A stretch of DNA of 13,187 nucleotides from an uncultured Micrococcales bacterium (GCA_903866485.1 CAIPNT010000005.1:1-13187), one strand, 5' to 3'. Shown: positions 1 through 6,747, counted from the stretch's first letter. The notes: a model not told the origin generated them from the letters alone. Program-made: numbers and translations.

Positions 1-194
1 GTTGAACCAGTTGCTGCCGGCGAAGGGCTCATTGTCGACACCGGCGGCAAGTTCGGGCAAAAGCCGATTACCCTGAGGTTTTGGGCGAGGGTGGTGTTTT
101 TGCCGGTTAGGGAATCTGCGATGTAGTAACCCGCAGTCGCAAGCGACAGAACTGTTGCCACAGAGGTTAGAGAAATGATCAGTTTTTCGCGCAT
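1..194 (-). CDS. Putative exported protein, N-terminal part only
   Basis: An open frame starts at the ATG at 194-192 and runs off the left edge (about 64 codons). It begins MREKLIISLTSVATVLSLA, a short basic N-terminus followed by a hydrophobic stretch that would fit a signal peptide or membrane anchor. The last visible residues are rich in Pro, Ser and Thr, like a linker. It lies 78 bp downstream of the histidine kinase stop on the same strand, so it could be the third gene of that operon. A good -10-like TATATT at 218-223 on the minus strand could instead give it its own promoter. No domain is visible. Caution: two other frames of 1-126 also read plausibly, so a frameshift or a different gene at the edge cannot be excluded. 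Confidence 0.4.
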   Translation of the reverse strand, partial: MREKLIISLTSVATVLSLATAGYYIADSLTGKNTTLAQNLRVIGFCPNLPPVSTMSPSPAATGS

Positions 195-217
195 AAGGAC
201 TCAGCCTCTCAGCCGAA

Positions 218-223
218 AATATA
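218..223 (-). promoter_or_regulatory. Possible -10 box for the left-edge gene
   Basis: TATATT on the minus strand lies 23 nt before the ATG at 194 and matches the sigma70 -10 consensus at five of six bases. No good -35 is seen at the right distance. The nearby 11-nt palindrome CTCAAATTGAG (228-238) lies just upstream and could be an operator. Both calls come from motif matching only. Confidence 0.25.
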
Positions 224-272
224 ACAACTCAAATTGAGCTACTTCGACACTAACAGCAAACGTTGTAGTCGC

Positions 273-1676
273 CTAGCGAGCTACCGGCAGGCGAATCTCG
301 GTTCGCAAACCACCTAGGTCGCTCTTCTCTAGCTTCACCTCGCCACCGTGGCGGCGAACGATTGCCGCCAGAATGCTCATGCCTAGGCCCGAACCACCCG
401 ACTGCCTAGATCTCGAGTTGTCAAAACGTTTGAAGTGGCCAATGCCGTTGACATAAAACTCCTCTGGCAATCCCAGGCCGCCATCGTCAAAGCTGAGCAC
501 TGCCATGCCGCCTTCGGTGTGCAGTGAAACTCGCAGAGCATCGGTCACCAGTGTGTGTCGTCGGATGTTTGAGGTCAGGTTTGCCAGCATCTGTGCGATC
601 AGGTCGCGAGCGCCAACGATCTCGATGGCCGGTTCGACGGCAACGACCACCGGTCGCGTCGGCTGCAGCACCCGAAGGTCGTCCAGTGCGGTGCCAACCA
701 TTGCCGATAGGTCGATGGGGCCAACCTCGCTCATCATCTTGGTCTCTGTCTTGTTCTCACCGAGTTCGGCTAGCAGCAGCAGGTCTCGCACCAGGTCATC
801 CATACGGTTGGCCTCGCTGAGCATGCGACCGTATGCCTTTGCGGTCTGTTCGGCGCCGGCTTCGGGGTTCTTTTGCAGCAGCTCGACATAACCCTTGATC
901 ACGGTGAGCGGTGTGCGCAACTCGTGTGAGGCGTCGCCTAAGAAGTTCTGCATCTTTTGCTGGGTGTCACGCTCAAGCAAGATTGCCCGCTGCAGCGAGT
1001 CGACCATGTTGCGCAGGGCTCGAGCCAGTCGGTCAACCTCGCTATCTCCATCGGGGATTGGCAGTTCAACCGAGGCTTCGCCCTCTGCGATTGCGGTTGC
1101 CGCATCAACCAGGTTTGAAATCTTGCGAACGTCACGCCTGATGAAGATGGCGATGGCAGCCGCACCGAGCGCCACCGAGCCGAGCACAAACCAAATCAGC
1201 AGCCGGATGTTTGCGTCGCGGCTCTCGATTTGCCCAGCCAGCGAAGTGCTGATCAAAACGTATTGGCCGTCGCTCAGTGCCACGCTGCGCAATCGATATG
1301 GCGAGGTTCCATCGATCTTGCCGCCGCCGGGCACATCGGGGGTTACGGTAACGGGCTGGGTCAACGAGCTGCGCAAGACGTCAAGCGATGGTGGTTCAAC
1401 TATCGAAACTGAGTTCGAGGTTAGCTCTAGCAAGTCGCCCGCCGCAGTTAGATAGTCGATAGTCAAGCCGATTTGTGATTGGTCGGCCGCCAACAACGCC
1501 GAGCCGGTGGGGGTGGCCGTGCTCTTCGAAATCACCTTCGCTGCCACCGAAAGCGAGTCGTCTACGCGGGCCACATCCGAGTTATAAAAGGCGCTAAGTG
1601 CAAAACTGCCAATGCACACCGACACCAGCGAAATAATCGAGGCGGTGGCTAGGGTGAGCCTGGTTTGCAGCCTCAC
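273..1676 (-). CDS. Two-component sensor histidine kinase (HAMP-HisKA-HATPase_c)
   Basis: This 467-residue membrane histidine kinase should autophosphorylate on a histidine and pass the phosphate to the regulator encoded just upstream. Membrane segments lie at about residues 11-30 and 158-179, enclosing an extracytoplasmic sensor region of about 125 residues with no recognised domain. A HAMP linker follows at about 180-232. The dimerisation/phosphoacceptor motif ASHELRTPLTVIKGY has the likely phosphorylated His at 251. The ATPase domain shows an N box (ANLTSNIRRHT, about 365-375), a variant G1 box DDGGLGLP (397-404) where DNGxGIP is usual, an F box FKRF (415-418) and a G2 box GGSGLGMSI (427-435). 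The start is GTG at 1676, overlapping the regulator stop by 4 nt (GTGA), which implies translational coupling. The length is normal for the family. The signal is unknown. Confidence 0.95.
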   Translation of the reverse strand: MRLQTRLTLATASIISLVSVCIGSFALSAFYNSDVARVDDSLSVAAKVISKSTATPTGSALLAADQSQIGLTIDYLTAAGDLLELTSNSVSIVEPPSLDVLRSSLTQPVTVTPDVPGGGKIDGTSPYRLRSVALSDGQYVLISTSLAGQIESRDANIRLLIWFVLGSVALGAAAIAIFIRRDVRKISNLVDAATAIAEGEASVELPIPDGDSEVDRLARALRNMVDSLQRAILLERDTQQKMQNFLGDASHELRTPLTVIKGYVELLQKNPEAGAEQTAKAYGRMLSEANRMDDLVRDLLLLAELGENKTETKMMSEVGPIDLSAMVGTALDDLRVLQPTRPVVVAVEPAIEIVGARDLIAQMLANLTSNIRRHTLVTDALRVSLHTEGGMAVLSFDDGGLGLPEEFYVNGIGHFKRFDNSRSRQSGGSGLGMSILAAIVRRHGGEVKLEKSDLGGLRTEIRLPVAR

Positions 1677-2359
1677 TCGGCAACAATCTGAAAGCCGATG
1701 CCGCGAACGGTCTTGATGCCCTCAAAGCCTTCTGAGTGCAGTTTTTTGCGCAGATAAGAAATGTAGGTGTCAACCACGGTGGCGTTGGCCGCAAAGGCCA
1801 TACCCCAGACCACGTCAAGCAGGGTAGCCTTGGTCACCACCTTGCCGGCGCGAGCCATCAGCTCATAGAGCAACTTAAACTCTGTCGGTGATAGGTCAAC
1901 CGGCTTGCCGTTCATGGTCACGGTGTGACGATCTTCGTTCAAGGCAATCGGGCCACAAACCAGGTCTTGAGCCTCAATATCGTCGGCCGGCATTGTGCGA
2001 CGCAAAATGGCGGCAATGCGCAACATCAACTCTTCAAGGCCAAAGGGTTTGGTTACATAGTCGTCTGCTCCCAGACGCAGGCCACGGGTGACATCGGCGC
2101 GCTCGCCGCGGGCCGTTAGCATCAGGGCGGGGGTTTTGTCTTTGTTGCCGCGCAATCGCTCTAGCAGTTCATAGCCATCGAGGTTGGGCATGTTGATGTC
2201 GGTGATTATGAGGTCTACCTTGTTATCGCGCAACCACTTGAGCGCGGCAAAGCCATCCGTGGCCTCGAATGGTTCATAGCCAGATAGGCGCAGGGTGTCG
2301 CAGATCATATCGCGAACGCCTGGCTCGTCGTCAACAACAAGGATGCGTGCAGTGCTCAT
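1673..2359 (-). CDS. OmpR/PhoB-family response regulator
   Basis: This 228-residue cytoplasmic transcription factor pairs with the kinase that follows it. The receiver domain (about 5-115) has the acidic pocket D10/D11, the phosphorylation site D54 in LIITDINMP, the conserved Thr at 82 (LTARG) and Lys at 104 (YVTKPF). A winged-helix DNA-binding domain fills about 135-226, with the typical LSPTEFKLLYELM and VDTYISYLRKKL stretches and the ending VRGIGF. All key residues are present. No Shine-Dalgarno sequence precedes the ATG. Instead TAGCAT ends 6 nt upstream, which suggests a leaderless transcript starting at the ATG. Likely targets are its own promoter and the divergent exported-protein gene. 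MprA/TcrX-like assignments are possible but cannot be chosen from sequence alone. Confidence 0.95.
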   Translation of the reverse strand: MSTARILVVDDEPGVRDMICDTLRLSGYEPFEATDGFAALKWLRDNKVDLIITDINMPNLDGYELLERLRGNKDKTPALMLTARGERADVTRGLRLGADDYVTKPFGLEELMLRIAAILRRTMPADDIEAQDLVCGPIALNEDRHTVTMNGKPVDLSPTEFKLLYELMARAGKVVTKATLLDVVWGMAFAANATVVDTYISYLRKKLHSEGFEGIKTVRGIGFQIVAE

Positions 2360-2365
2360 GGCTCA

Positions 2366-2371
2366 ATGCTA
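2366..2371 (-). promoter_or_regulatory. -10 box giving a leaderless regulator mRNA
   Basis: TAGCAT on the minus strand ends six bases (TGAGCC) before the regulator ATG. A start point about 7 nt after the -10 falls on the A of the ATG. There is no ribosome-binding site. The same arrangement precedes two other genes in the window, at 10543 and 11028. Confidence 0.5.
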
Positions 2372-2420
2372 TGGCCGAGATAGAAACGAGGCGCAAACTC
2401 TCAAGTCTCCCGAACTCTTT

Positions 2421-2436
2421 TCACATAGAACTCACA
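2421..2436. promoter_or_regulatory. Candidate response-regulator direct repeat
   Basis: TCACA occurs at 2421-2425 and 2432-2436, one helical turn (11 bp) apart. This is the spacing at which PhoB/OmpR-type dimers usually bind direct repeats. It sits between the divergent regulator and exported-protein starts. AACTC also recurs at 2396, 2413 and 2429. The motifs are short, so chance cannot be excluded. Confidence 0.3.
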
Positions 2437-2493
2437 AACAGACTGTTGCACCATTATTGAGCGGCGAAGAAATCACCGCAGAAAAGGTTTGAA

Positions 2494-3075
2494 ATGTTCA
2501 ATAACAACAGCAAGAAGGCAATGGTTGCTGCAACGCTGGCCGCCGCGCTAGTTTTGGGCGGCTCGGCTGCGGCATTCGCAACCGATTCAGGCACTTCAAC
2601 ATCAGCTTCACCGACTTCGGCGCCAAAGGCTCCTAAGACCAATCCAAACAAGGCAGCCATGGATGCGTTTCACGCGGCCCAGCAGGCGTTCAAGACAGCC
2701 CAAGACCAGTTCAAGCAGAACAAGGTTGCATTCTCAGCAAGTCAAGCTGCATTCAAGACCGCCAATCAGGCATTCATGACGGCCAAGAAGGCAATTGACC
2801 AGACTTTCAAGTCTGCCCTTGATGCAGCAAAGACCGCTTACAACACCGCAATCGCAGCTGCCGCCACTGACGCACAAAAGTCAGCCGCTCTAGCCGCCCG
2901 CAAGGCCGCGGTTACCGCTGCTGCTTCGGTTCGCGATGCAGCCATCGCAGCGCTTGGCGTCGCACCTGTTCGTCCGGTGGCACCGGTTCACCCAACCGCT
3001 CCAACCAGGCCAACTCTTGCACCACGGGCGCCTCACACTGCACAACCAGCACCATCGGCAACACCTGCACCATAA
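2494..3075 (+). CDS. Small exported Ala-rich protein with phenylalanine heptads
   Basis: I do not recognise this 193-residue protein. A signal peptide of about 30 residues (basic start, hydrophobic core, AAAFA before the likely cut at about 29/30) sends it out of the cell. It is not a lipoprotein, since it contains no cysteine. A Ser/Thr/Pro spacer (31-52) leads into a helical core at about 55-150, where Phe stands at 59, 66, 73, 80, 87 and 94 and Ile at 101, exactly seven apart in units such as AFKTAQD and AFKTANQ. The rest of the core is Ala, Lys and Gln. The tail (about 155-193) is rich in Pro, Ala and Thr, like a wall-spanning or disordered region. AAAAGG at 2482-2487 is a good ribosome-binding site 6 nt before the ATG. 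It is divergent from the two-component operon, so it may be a target of that system, and a terminator follows. Confidence 0.85.
   Translation: MFNNNSKKAMVAATLAAALVLGGSAAAFATDSGTSTSASPTSAPKAPKTNPNKAAMDAFHAAQQAFKTAQDQFKQNKVAFSASQAAFKTANQAFMTAKKAIDQTFKSALDAAKTAYNTAIAAAATDAQKSAALAARKAAVTAAASVRDAAIAALGVAPVRPVAPVHPTAPTRPTLAPRAPHTAQPAPSATPAP
2662..2797 (+). repeat. Degenerate 21-nt coding repeats (heptads)
   Basis: Each heptad of the exported protein is encoded by a degenerate 21-nt unit. The clearest copies share TTCAAGAC(A/C)GCC, near 2689 and 2753. The repeats probably arose by internal duplication followed by divergence. Confidence 0.5.
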
Positions 3076-3141
3076 GCTTCATACTCTCCTAGTAAGAAGG
3101 CCGCTTTGCTCTGATGCGGATCTGAGCAGAGAATTCCCAAG

Positions 3142-3177
3142 GCAACGGGCATCGACCATTCGGTCGGTGCCCGTTGC
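3142..3177 (+). terminator. Rho-independent-like terminator after the exported-protein gene
   Basis: A 16-bp stem (3142-3157 with 3162-3177, one G-U pair) closes on the tetraloop ATTC and is followed by TGTTT. A second short palindrome, AACGGCCGTT, then runs into a T tract at 3183-3195. It separates the exported-protein gene from the sugar operon. The T tract directly after the main stem is short, so efficiency is uncertain. Confidence 0.75.
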
Positions 3178-3264
3178 TGTTTAACGGCCGTTTTTCAGAT
3201 AAGGCTTACATCCATAACTACTGGGGTCTAGCGGGCTTCGGGCCGTTATAAACTCGTTATTTCC

Positions 3265-3276
3265 GTAAGCGTTTAC
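3265..3276. promoter_or_regulatory. LacI-family operator 1
   Basis: GTAAGCGTTTAC fits the LacI/CcpA-family form GTAAnCGnTTAC with the central CG. It overlaps the -35 element of the operon promoter, so a bound repressor would block RNA polymerase. The regulator gene is not in the window. An alpha-glucoside-responsive LacI protein (AglR/MalR type) is the expected ligand sensor. Confidence 0.7.
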
Positions 3277-3300
3277 AATCGTTACCAAACTGTGTCTAAA
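3272..3300 (+). promoter_or_regulatory. Sigma70-like promoter of the sugar operon
   Basis: TTTACA (3272-3277, five of six matches to TTGACA) and TCTAAA (3295-3300) are separated by 17 bp. Transcription would start near 3307, between the two operators. A second, weaker pair (TTGCAA 3307-3312, TACAGT 3329-3334, 16-bp spacing) is also possible. Confidence 0.5.
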
Positions 3301-3308
3301 AATTGGTT

Positions 3309-3320
3309 GCAAGCGCTTTA
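3309..3320. promoter_or_regulatory. LacI-family operator 2
   Basis: GCAAGCGCTTTA contains the perfect palindrome AAGCGCTT with the central CG of the LacI family. Its centre is 44 bp from that of operator 1, close to four helical turns, so both sites face roughly the same side of the DNA. It would lie just downstream of the transcription start. Confidence 0.65.
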
Positions 3321-3391
3321 GGTGCAACTACAGTTTTTCTTGAACCCTGATTTGATCCGCATTCAGGGCATCCGTTGAAAGGGATAAACAT

Positions 3392-4702
3392 ATGAAGAAG
3401 GGCACTCGCTACGTAGGCGCTGCAGCTATTGCTGCACTGGCTGCTGCAAGCCTCGGTATGGGGGCCGCCGCTCAGGCAGCAACCCGTAACGTAAGCATCT
3501 TTGTTGGCTACTCAGCAGCCGACGCTCAGTCATTCCAGGACGAACTCAACATTGAGTTCCCTGCCAGCTCAGGCATCAAGGTCAAGGTAACCACCCTTGC
3601 ATCTTTCGACACCGACATCACCACCAAGATCAAGGCTGGTCAGGCACCAGACATCGCTATGTGGCCTCAGCCAGGTGGTCTTCTAAAGCAGAAGGCAAAG
3701 CTAGTTCCACTAGACAAGCTTCTCGGTGCTTCAACCCTTAACTCGATCATCAAGACCGAAGTTCCTGGTTTCGAGCTTCTAGGCAAGTCAGGCAACACCA
3801 CTTACGGTCTTCCTGTATCAGCCAACCTAAAGTCAATCGTGTTCTACAACCCAGCAGTCTTCGCTGCTAACGGTTGGACCGTTCCTACCACTCAGGCTCA
3901 GCTTGACGCACTACAGACCAAGATTGCCTCTTCAGGCAAGGCTTACCCATGGTGTGCAGGTACCGAGTCAGGTGGCGCAACCGGTTGGTCACTTACCGAC
4001 TGGATGGAAGAGCTAGTTCTAAAGAACGCTGGCGTTGCAACCTACAACCAGTGGTGGAAGGGCCAGGTTCACTGGAACAACCCAGCCATTGTTAAGGCCG
4101 GAAACGCTCTAGCTTCAACCCTTCTAGCTGCTGGCGAGACTCCTGGCGGCGGCCCTGGTGTTACCAGCCGCAACTTCGGTCTAGCAACCACCGCTGGTCT
4201 ATTCGAGACTGACAAGACCAAGGGTGCATGTGCACTTCTAAAGCAGGGCTCATTCATCACCGGCTTCTTCCCAGACGCAATCCAGGCTGAGCTAAAGGCT
4301 GGCAACTACGCACACGTTGGCGTATTCGCTTACCCTTCAGGCCCAGCAGGTGGCGCAGTTCTAGGTGGCGGTGACACCGCTGGTGTATTCCACAACAACC
4401 CTGCAGTTGCAGCTGTTGCGAAGTTCATCATGTCAGACAAGATGGGTACCCACGGTTACGCAGCTAAGGCTGCAGGCTTCTTGTCACCTCACAAGACCTT
4501 CAACCCTGCTTACCTAGGCACCTCGCTAAACAAGAAGTTCCAGACCATCTTCTCGAAGGCATCTGGCTTCGGCTTCGACGGTTCTGACCAGGCGCCACCA
4601 GCTGTAAACGCAGCTGAGTGGAGCGAGCTAACCAACTGGTTCGCTGGCAAAGAGACCATGGCTCAGGCTTTCGCGATCATCGACGCAGCCTACAACCAGT
4701 AA
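3392..4702 (+). CDS. aglE: Alpha-glucoside ABC transporter substrate-binding protein
   Basis: This 436-residue family 1 extracellular solute-binding protein captures alpha-glucosides (maltose, trehalose or sucrose type, not resolved) for the permeases that follow. A signal peptide covers about residues 1-30, with AQA before the probable signal peptidase I cut. There is no lipobox Cys, which is odd for an importer of a single-membrane cell. Family marks include IKAGQAPDIAMWPQPG (79-94), YGLPVSANLKSIVFYNP (138-154) and GGGDTAGVF in the C-terminal lobe. The only cysteines, C188 and C280, could form a disulphide. Leucine is coded mainly by CTA and CTT, unlike the neighbouring genes, which suggests selection for high expression. 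It is the first gene of the operon, after a good ribosome-binding site. The symbol follows the AglE-like layout. Confidence 0.9.
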   Translation: MKKGTRYVGAAAIAALAAASLGMGAAAQAATRNVSIFVGYSAADAQSFQDELNIEFPASSGIKVKVTTLASFDTDITTKIKAGQAPDIAMWPQPGGLLKQKAKLVPLDKLLGASTLNSIIKTEVPGFELLGKSGNTTYGLPVSANLKSIVFYNPAVFAANGWTVPTTQAQLDALQTKIASSGKAYPWCAGTESGGATGWSLTDWMEELVLKNAGVATYNQWWKGQVHWNNPAIVKAGNALASTLLAAGETPGGGPGVTSRNFGLATTAGLFETDKTKGACALLKQGSFITGFFPDAIQAELKAGNYAHVGVFAYPSGPAGGAVLGGGDTAGVFHNNPAVAAVAKFIMSDKMGTHGYAAKAAGFLSPHKTFNPAYLGTSLNKKFQTIFSKASGFGFDGSDQAPPAVNAAEWSELTNWFAGKETMAQAFAIIDAAYNQ

Positions 4703-4735
4703 TCCTCGGATAACTGTTCGTAAAAAGTAACAAAG

Positions 4736-4773
4736 GTGTTGGCGGGCAGGGCGCAAGCTCTTCCCGCCAACAC
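4736..4773 (+). terminator. Intercistronic hairpin between binding protein and permease
   Basis: A perfect 11-bp stem (GTGTTGGCGGG 4736-4746 with 4763-4773), a C/T mismatch and a 5-bp inner stem (4748-4752 with 4757-4761) are capped by GCAA, a GNRA tetraloop. TGTTTA follows, a weak T tract. It should act as a partial terminator or as a 3' mRNA stabiliser, giving more binding protein than permease. Confidence 0.7.
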
Positions 4774-4778
4774 TGTTT

Positions 4779-4794
4779 ACGTGCCAAGGCACGT
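4779..4794. repeat. Short inverted repeat before the first permease
   Basis: ACGTGCC and GGCACGT are separated by AA, right after the intercistronic hairpin. It could be a second small hairpin (four-base loop after fraying) or a protein-binding site. The sequence does not decide. Confidence 0.4.
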
Positions 4795-4838
4795 TGCATA
4801 AACTGATTCAACTCAAGACCAAAAGAAAGGACCATTGA

Positions 4839-5819
4839 ATGGATGCCATTCTTACCGCTCTCGAAGCGGTTGTGCTAGGTCCAATAGTCACCTTTGCTCT
4901 CTACTATCTGGGCAATCTTCTCGTAAACCTGATTCCTTCAGAGAAGGTCAAGAAGGCGCTGAACCCATATGTGTTCATCACGCCGGTGCTATTGCTAGTC
5001 GGTCTCTTCTTGGTCTACCCGACCATCCAAACGATGATCTTCGCTTTTATGAACGAAGATTCATCGGCATTCGTCGGCTTCAGAAACTTCAATAAGCTTT
5101 TCGCCGACCCAAACTTCATCCGCACCATTCTCAACAACGTGCTCTGGGTAGCCGTAGTTCCATTGGTCACCGTGGTCTTGGGTCTTTTTATCGCGACCCT
5201 CACCGACAAGCTAGGTGCAGTTCGTGAGCGCACCTTCAAGGCCATCATCTTCATGCCGATGGCCATTTCGTTCGTCGCGGCTTCTTCGGTTTGGCGACTC
5301 AGCTATTCATGGACCTCAAACGGTTCTCAAATCGGAATCTTGAATGCCATCGTTCAGGTCTTCGGCGGCAAGCCAATCGCTTGGCTGCAAAACGAAACCT
5401 TCTCAATCAACAGCTTGCTAATCATGGTCGTTGTGGTTTGGGCCAACGCCGGTTTCGCCATGACCCTGCTCTCTGCAGCTATCAAGGCAGTGCCAGAAGA
5501 GACCGTTGAGGCGGCCTCAATCGATGGCGCAAACGGCTGGCAATCGTTCTTTCAGATCGTTCTTCCACAGATCTGGGGCACCGCGGTTTCGGTGTTCATA
5601 ACCGTGCTAATCAGCACCATGAAGATCTTTGACGTCATCTGGGGCATGACCGGTGGTGACTTTCACACCAACGTTCTCGGTGTTGACTTCTTCCGCGAAT
5701 ACTTCGTCTACAACAACACCGGCAAGGCGTCGGCAGTGGTCGTTCTGCTAATGATTGCGATCATCCCGATCATGATCTCCCAGGTGCGCACCTACCGCAA
5801 GCAGGAGGAAATCCGATGA
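4839..5819 (+). CDS. aglF: Alpha-glucoside ABC transporter permease (MalF/AglF type)
   Basis: This 326-residue inner-membrane permease forms the translocation channel with the next gene product. About seven membrane segments are visible (about 8-31, 43-63, 98-121, 133-152, 188-214, 246-264, 297-316). The EAA loop EAASIDGANGWQSFFQIVLP (224-243) is the contact site for the ATPase. The N-terminal segment before LNPYVFITP is an extra helix compared with the six-helix core. The start ATG follows AAAGGA with good spacing, and no other early Met fits. The stop overlaps the start of the second permease by 4 nt (ATGA), so the two are translationally coupled. The ATPase is not in the cluster. A shared MsiK-type ATPase encoded elsewhere is usual in actinobacteria. 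Confidence 0.93.
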   Translation: MDAILTALEAVVLGPIVTFALYYLGNLLVNLIPSEKVKKALNPYVFITPVLLLVGLFLVYPTIQTMIFAFMNEDSSAFVGFRNFNKLFADPNFIRTILNNVLWVAVVPLVTVVLGLFIATLTDKLGAVRERTFKAIIFMPMAISFVAASSVWRLSYSWTSNGSQIGILNAIVQVFGGKPIAWLQNETFSINSLLIMVVVVWANAGFAMTLLSAAIKAVPEETVEAASIDGANGWQSFFQIVLPQIWGTAVSVFITVLISTMKIFDVIWGMTGGDFHTNVLGVDFFREYFVYNNTGKASAVVVLLMIAIIPIMISQVRTYRKQEEIR

Positions 5820-6721
5820 AAAACAACGCATTTCTAACCAGACTTCGTGGATGGCGTCTTGGCGCGACCTTCACAATGCTGATCGTTGTGATCATCTGGG
5901 CACTGCCAACCGTTGGTCTTTTGGTCACCGCGTTCCGAAACCGCGACGACTCGATTGCTTCGGGATGGTGGACTGCCATTCTTGACCCGTTCCACCAGCA
6001 CTGGAGCCTCCAGGCTTTCCAGACTGTTTTTGATCCGCAGTATTGGAACATCGGCACCTCGTTCTTCAACACAGTGGCCGTGGCTGTGCCGGCAACCATC
6101 TTGCCGATCACCTTTGCAGCCTTCGCTGCATACGGTTTCACCTTTTTGAACTTCAAGGGCAAAGAGGCGTGGTTCTCGCTGATCATCGGCCTAATGGTCG
6201 TGCCTATGCAGGCAGCCATCGTTGCCGTGTTGCAGATGTTTGTGGGGCTTGACCAGTGGTTGGCCACTCTTCCTGGCAACGAATACGGTGACTTCCACCT
6301 CAGTGGAGAATATCCTGCGGGTTGGATCGTGCACTCGGCCTTCGCTATGCCTTTGGCTGTCTACATCCTGCGCAACTACATGATGACCTTGCCTAGCGCA
6401 CTCATCGAAGCAGCTCGCATCGATGGCGCAAGCCACTTCCAGATCTTCTGGCGACTCATCATCCCGATGTCGGTGCCGGCGCTTGCCTCGTTCGCAATCT
6501 TCCAGTTCCTTTGGGTCTGGAACGACTACTTCGTGGCGTTCATGTTCGTCGGAAACCACAACGTCTTGACCTACACCATCCTCAGCATGCTGGGTCAGCA
6601 CGGTGAGGGCTGGCAGGTTGTGATGGCCGGATGTTTGATCTCGGTCATTGTTCCACTAACCGTATTCTTCGGTCTGCAGCGCTACTTTGTGCGTGGTCTT
6701 ACCGCCGGTTCGGTCAAATAG
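5816..6721 (+). CDS. aglG: Alpha-glucoside ABC transporter permease (MalG/AglG type)
   Basis: This 301-residue second permease subunit has six predicted membrane helices (about 18-40, 84-110, 118-143, 170-188, 217-240 and 268-288). The EAA motif EAARIDGASHFQIFWRLIIP spans 198-217. The C-terminus (LQRYFVRGLTAGSVK) is typical of MalG/AglG proteins. A longer periplasm-facing loop (about 41-80) precedes the second helix, as in the MalG family. The ATG lies inside the end of the upstream permease gene, and a ribosome-binding site (AGGAGG-like, AGGAGGAAA at about 5803-5811) is present, so the start is secure. Strict coupling with the first permease fits the one-to-one heterodimer. Confidence 0.93.
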   Translation: MKNNAFLTRLRGWRLGATFTMLIVVIIWALPTVGLLVTAFRNRDDSIASGWWTAILDPFHQHWSLQAFQTVFDPQYWNIGTSFFNTVAVAVPATILPITFAAFAAYGFTFLNFKGKEAWFSLIIGLMVVPMQAAIVAVLQMFVGLDQWLATLPGNEYGDFHLSGEYPAGWIVHSAFAMPLAVYILRNYMMTLPSALIEAARIDGASHFQIFWRLIIPMSVPALASFAIFQFLWVWNDYFVAFMFVGNHNVLTYTILSMLGQHGEGWQVVMAGCLISVIVPLTVFFGLQRYFVRGLTAGSVK

Positions 6722-6747
6722 TCAACTAATCTAAAACCAGTTTCAAA

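Larger units (their letters stand above)
3196..3391 (+). promoter_or_regulatory. Control region of the alpha-glucoside operon
   Basis: No gene lies between 3076 and 3391. After the terminator region, this stretch holds two LacI-type palindromes, a promoter, a leader of about 85 nt and the ribosome-binding site AAAGGGA (3378-3384, 7 nt before the ATG). A small leader hairpin pairs CCCTGA (3345-3350) with TCAGGG (3363-3368), just before the ribosome-binding site. I see nothing clear in 3196-3264. Confidence 0.6.

Noticed and set aside
895..1455. A 186-codon plus-strand open frame opposite the histidine kinase
   Set aside because: It is Ser/Arg-rich with no family resemblance and lies fully antisense to a well-supported kinase gene. 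The same holds for the plus frame at 505-891.
5770..6279. A 169-codon minus-strand open frame over the permease genes
   Set aside because: It is antisense to two clear permeases and has no membrane pattern or motif of its own.
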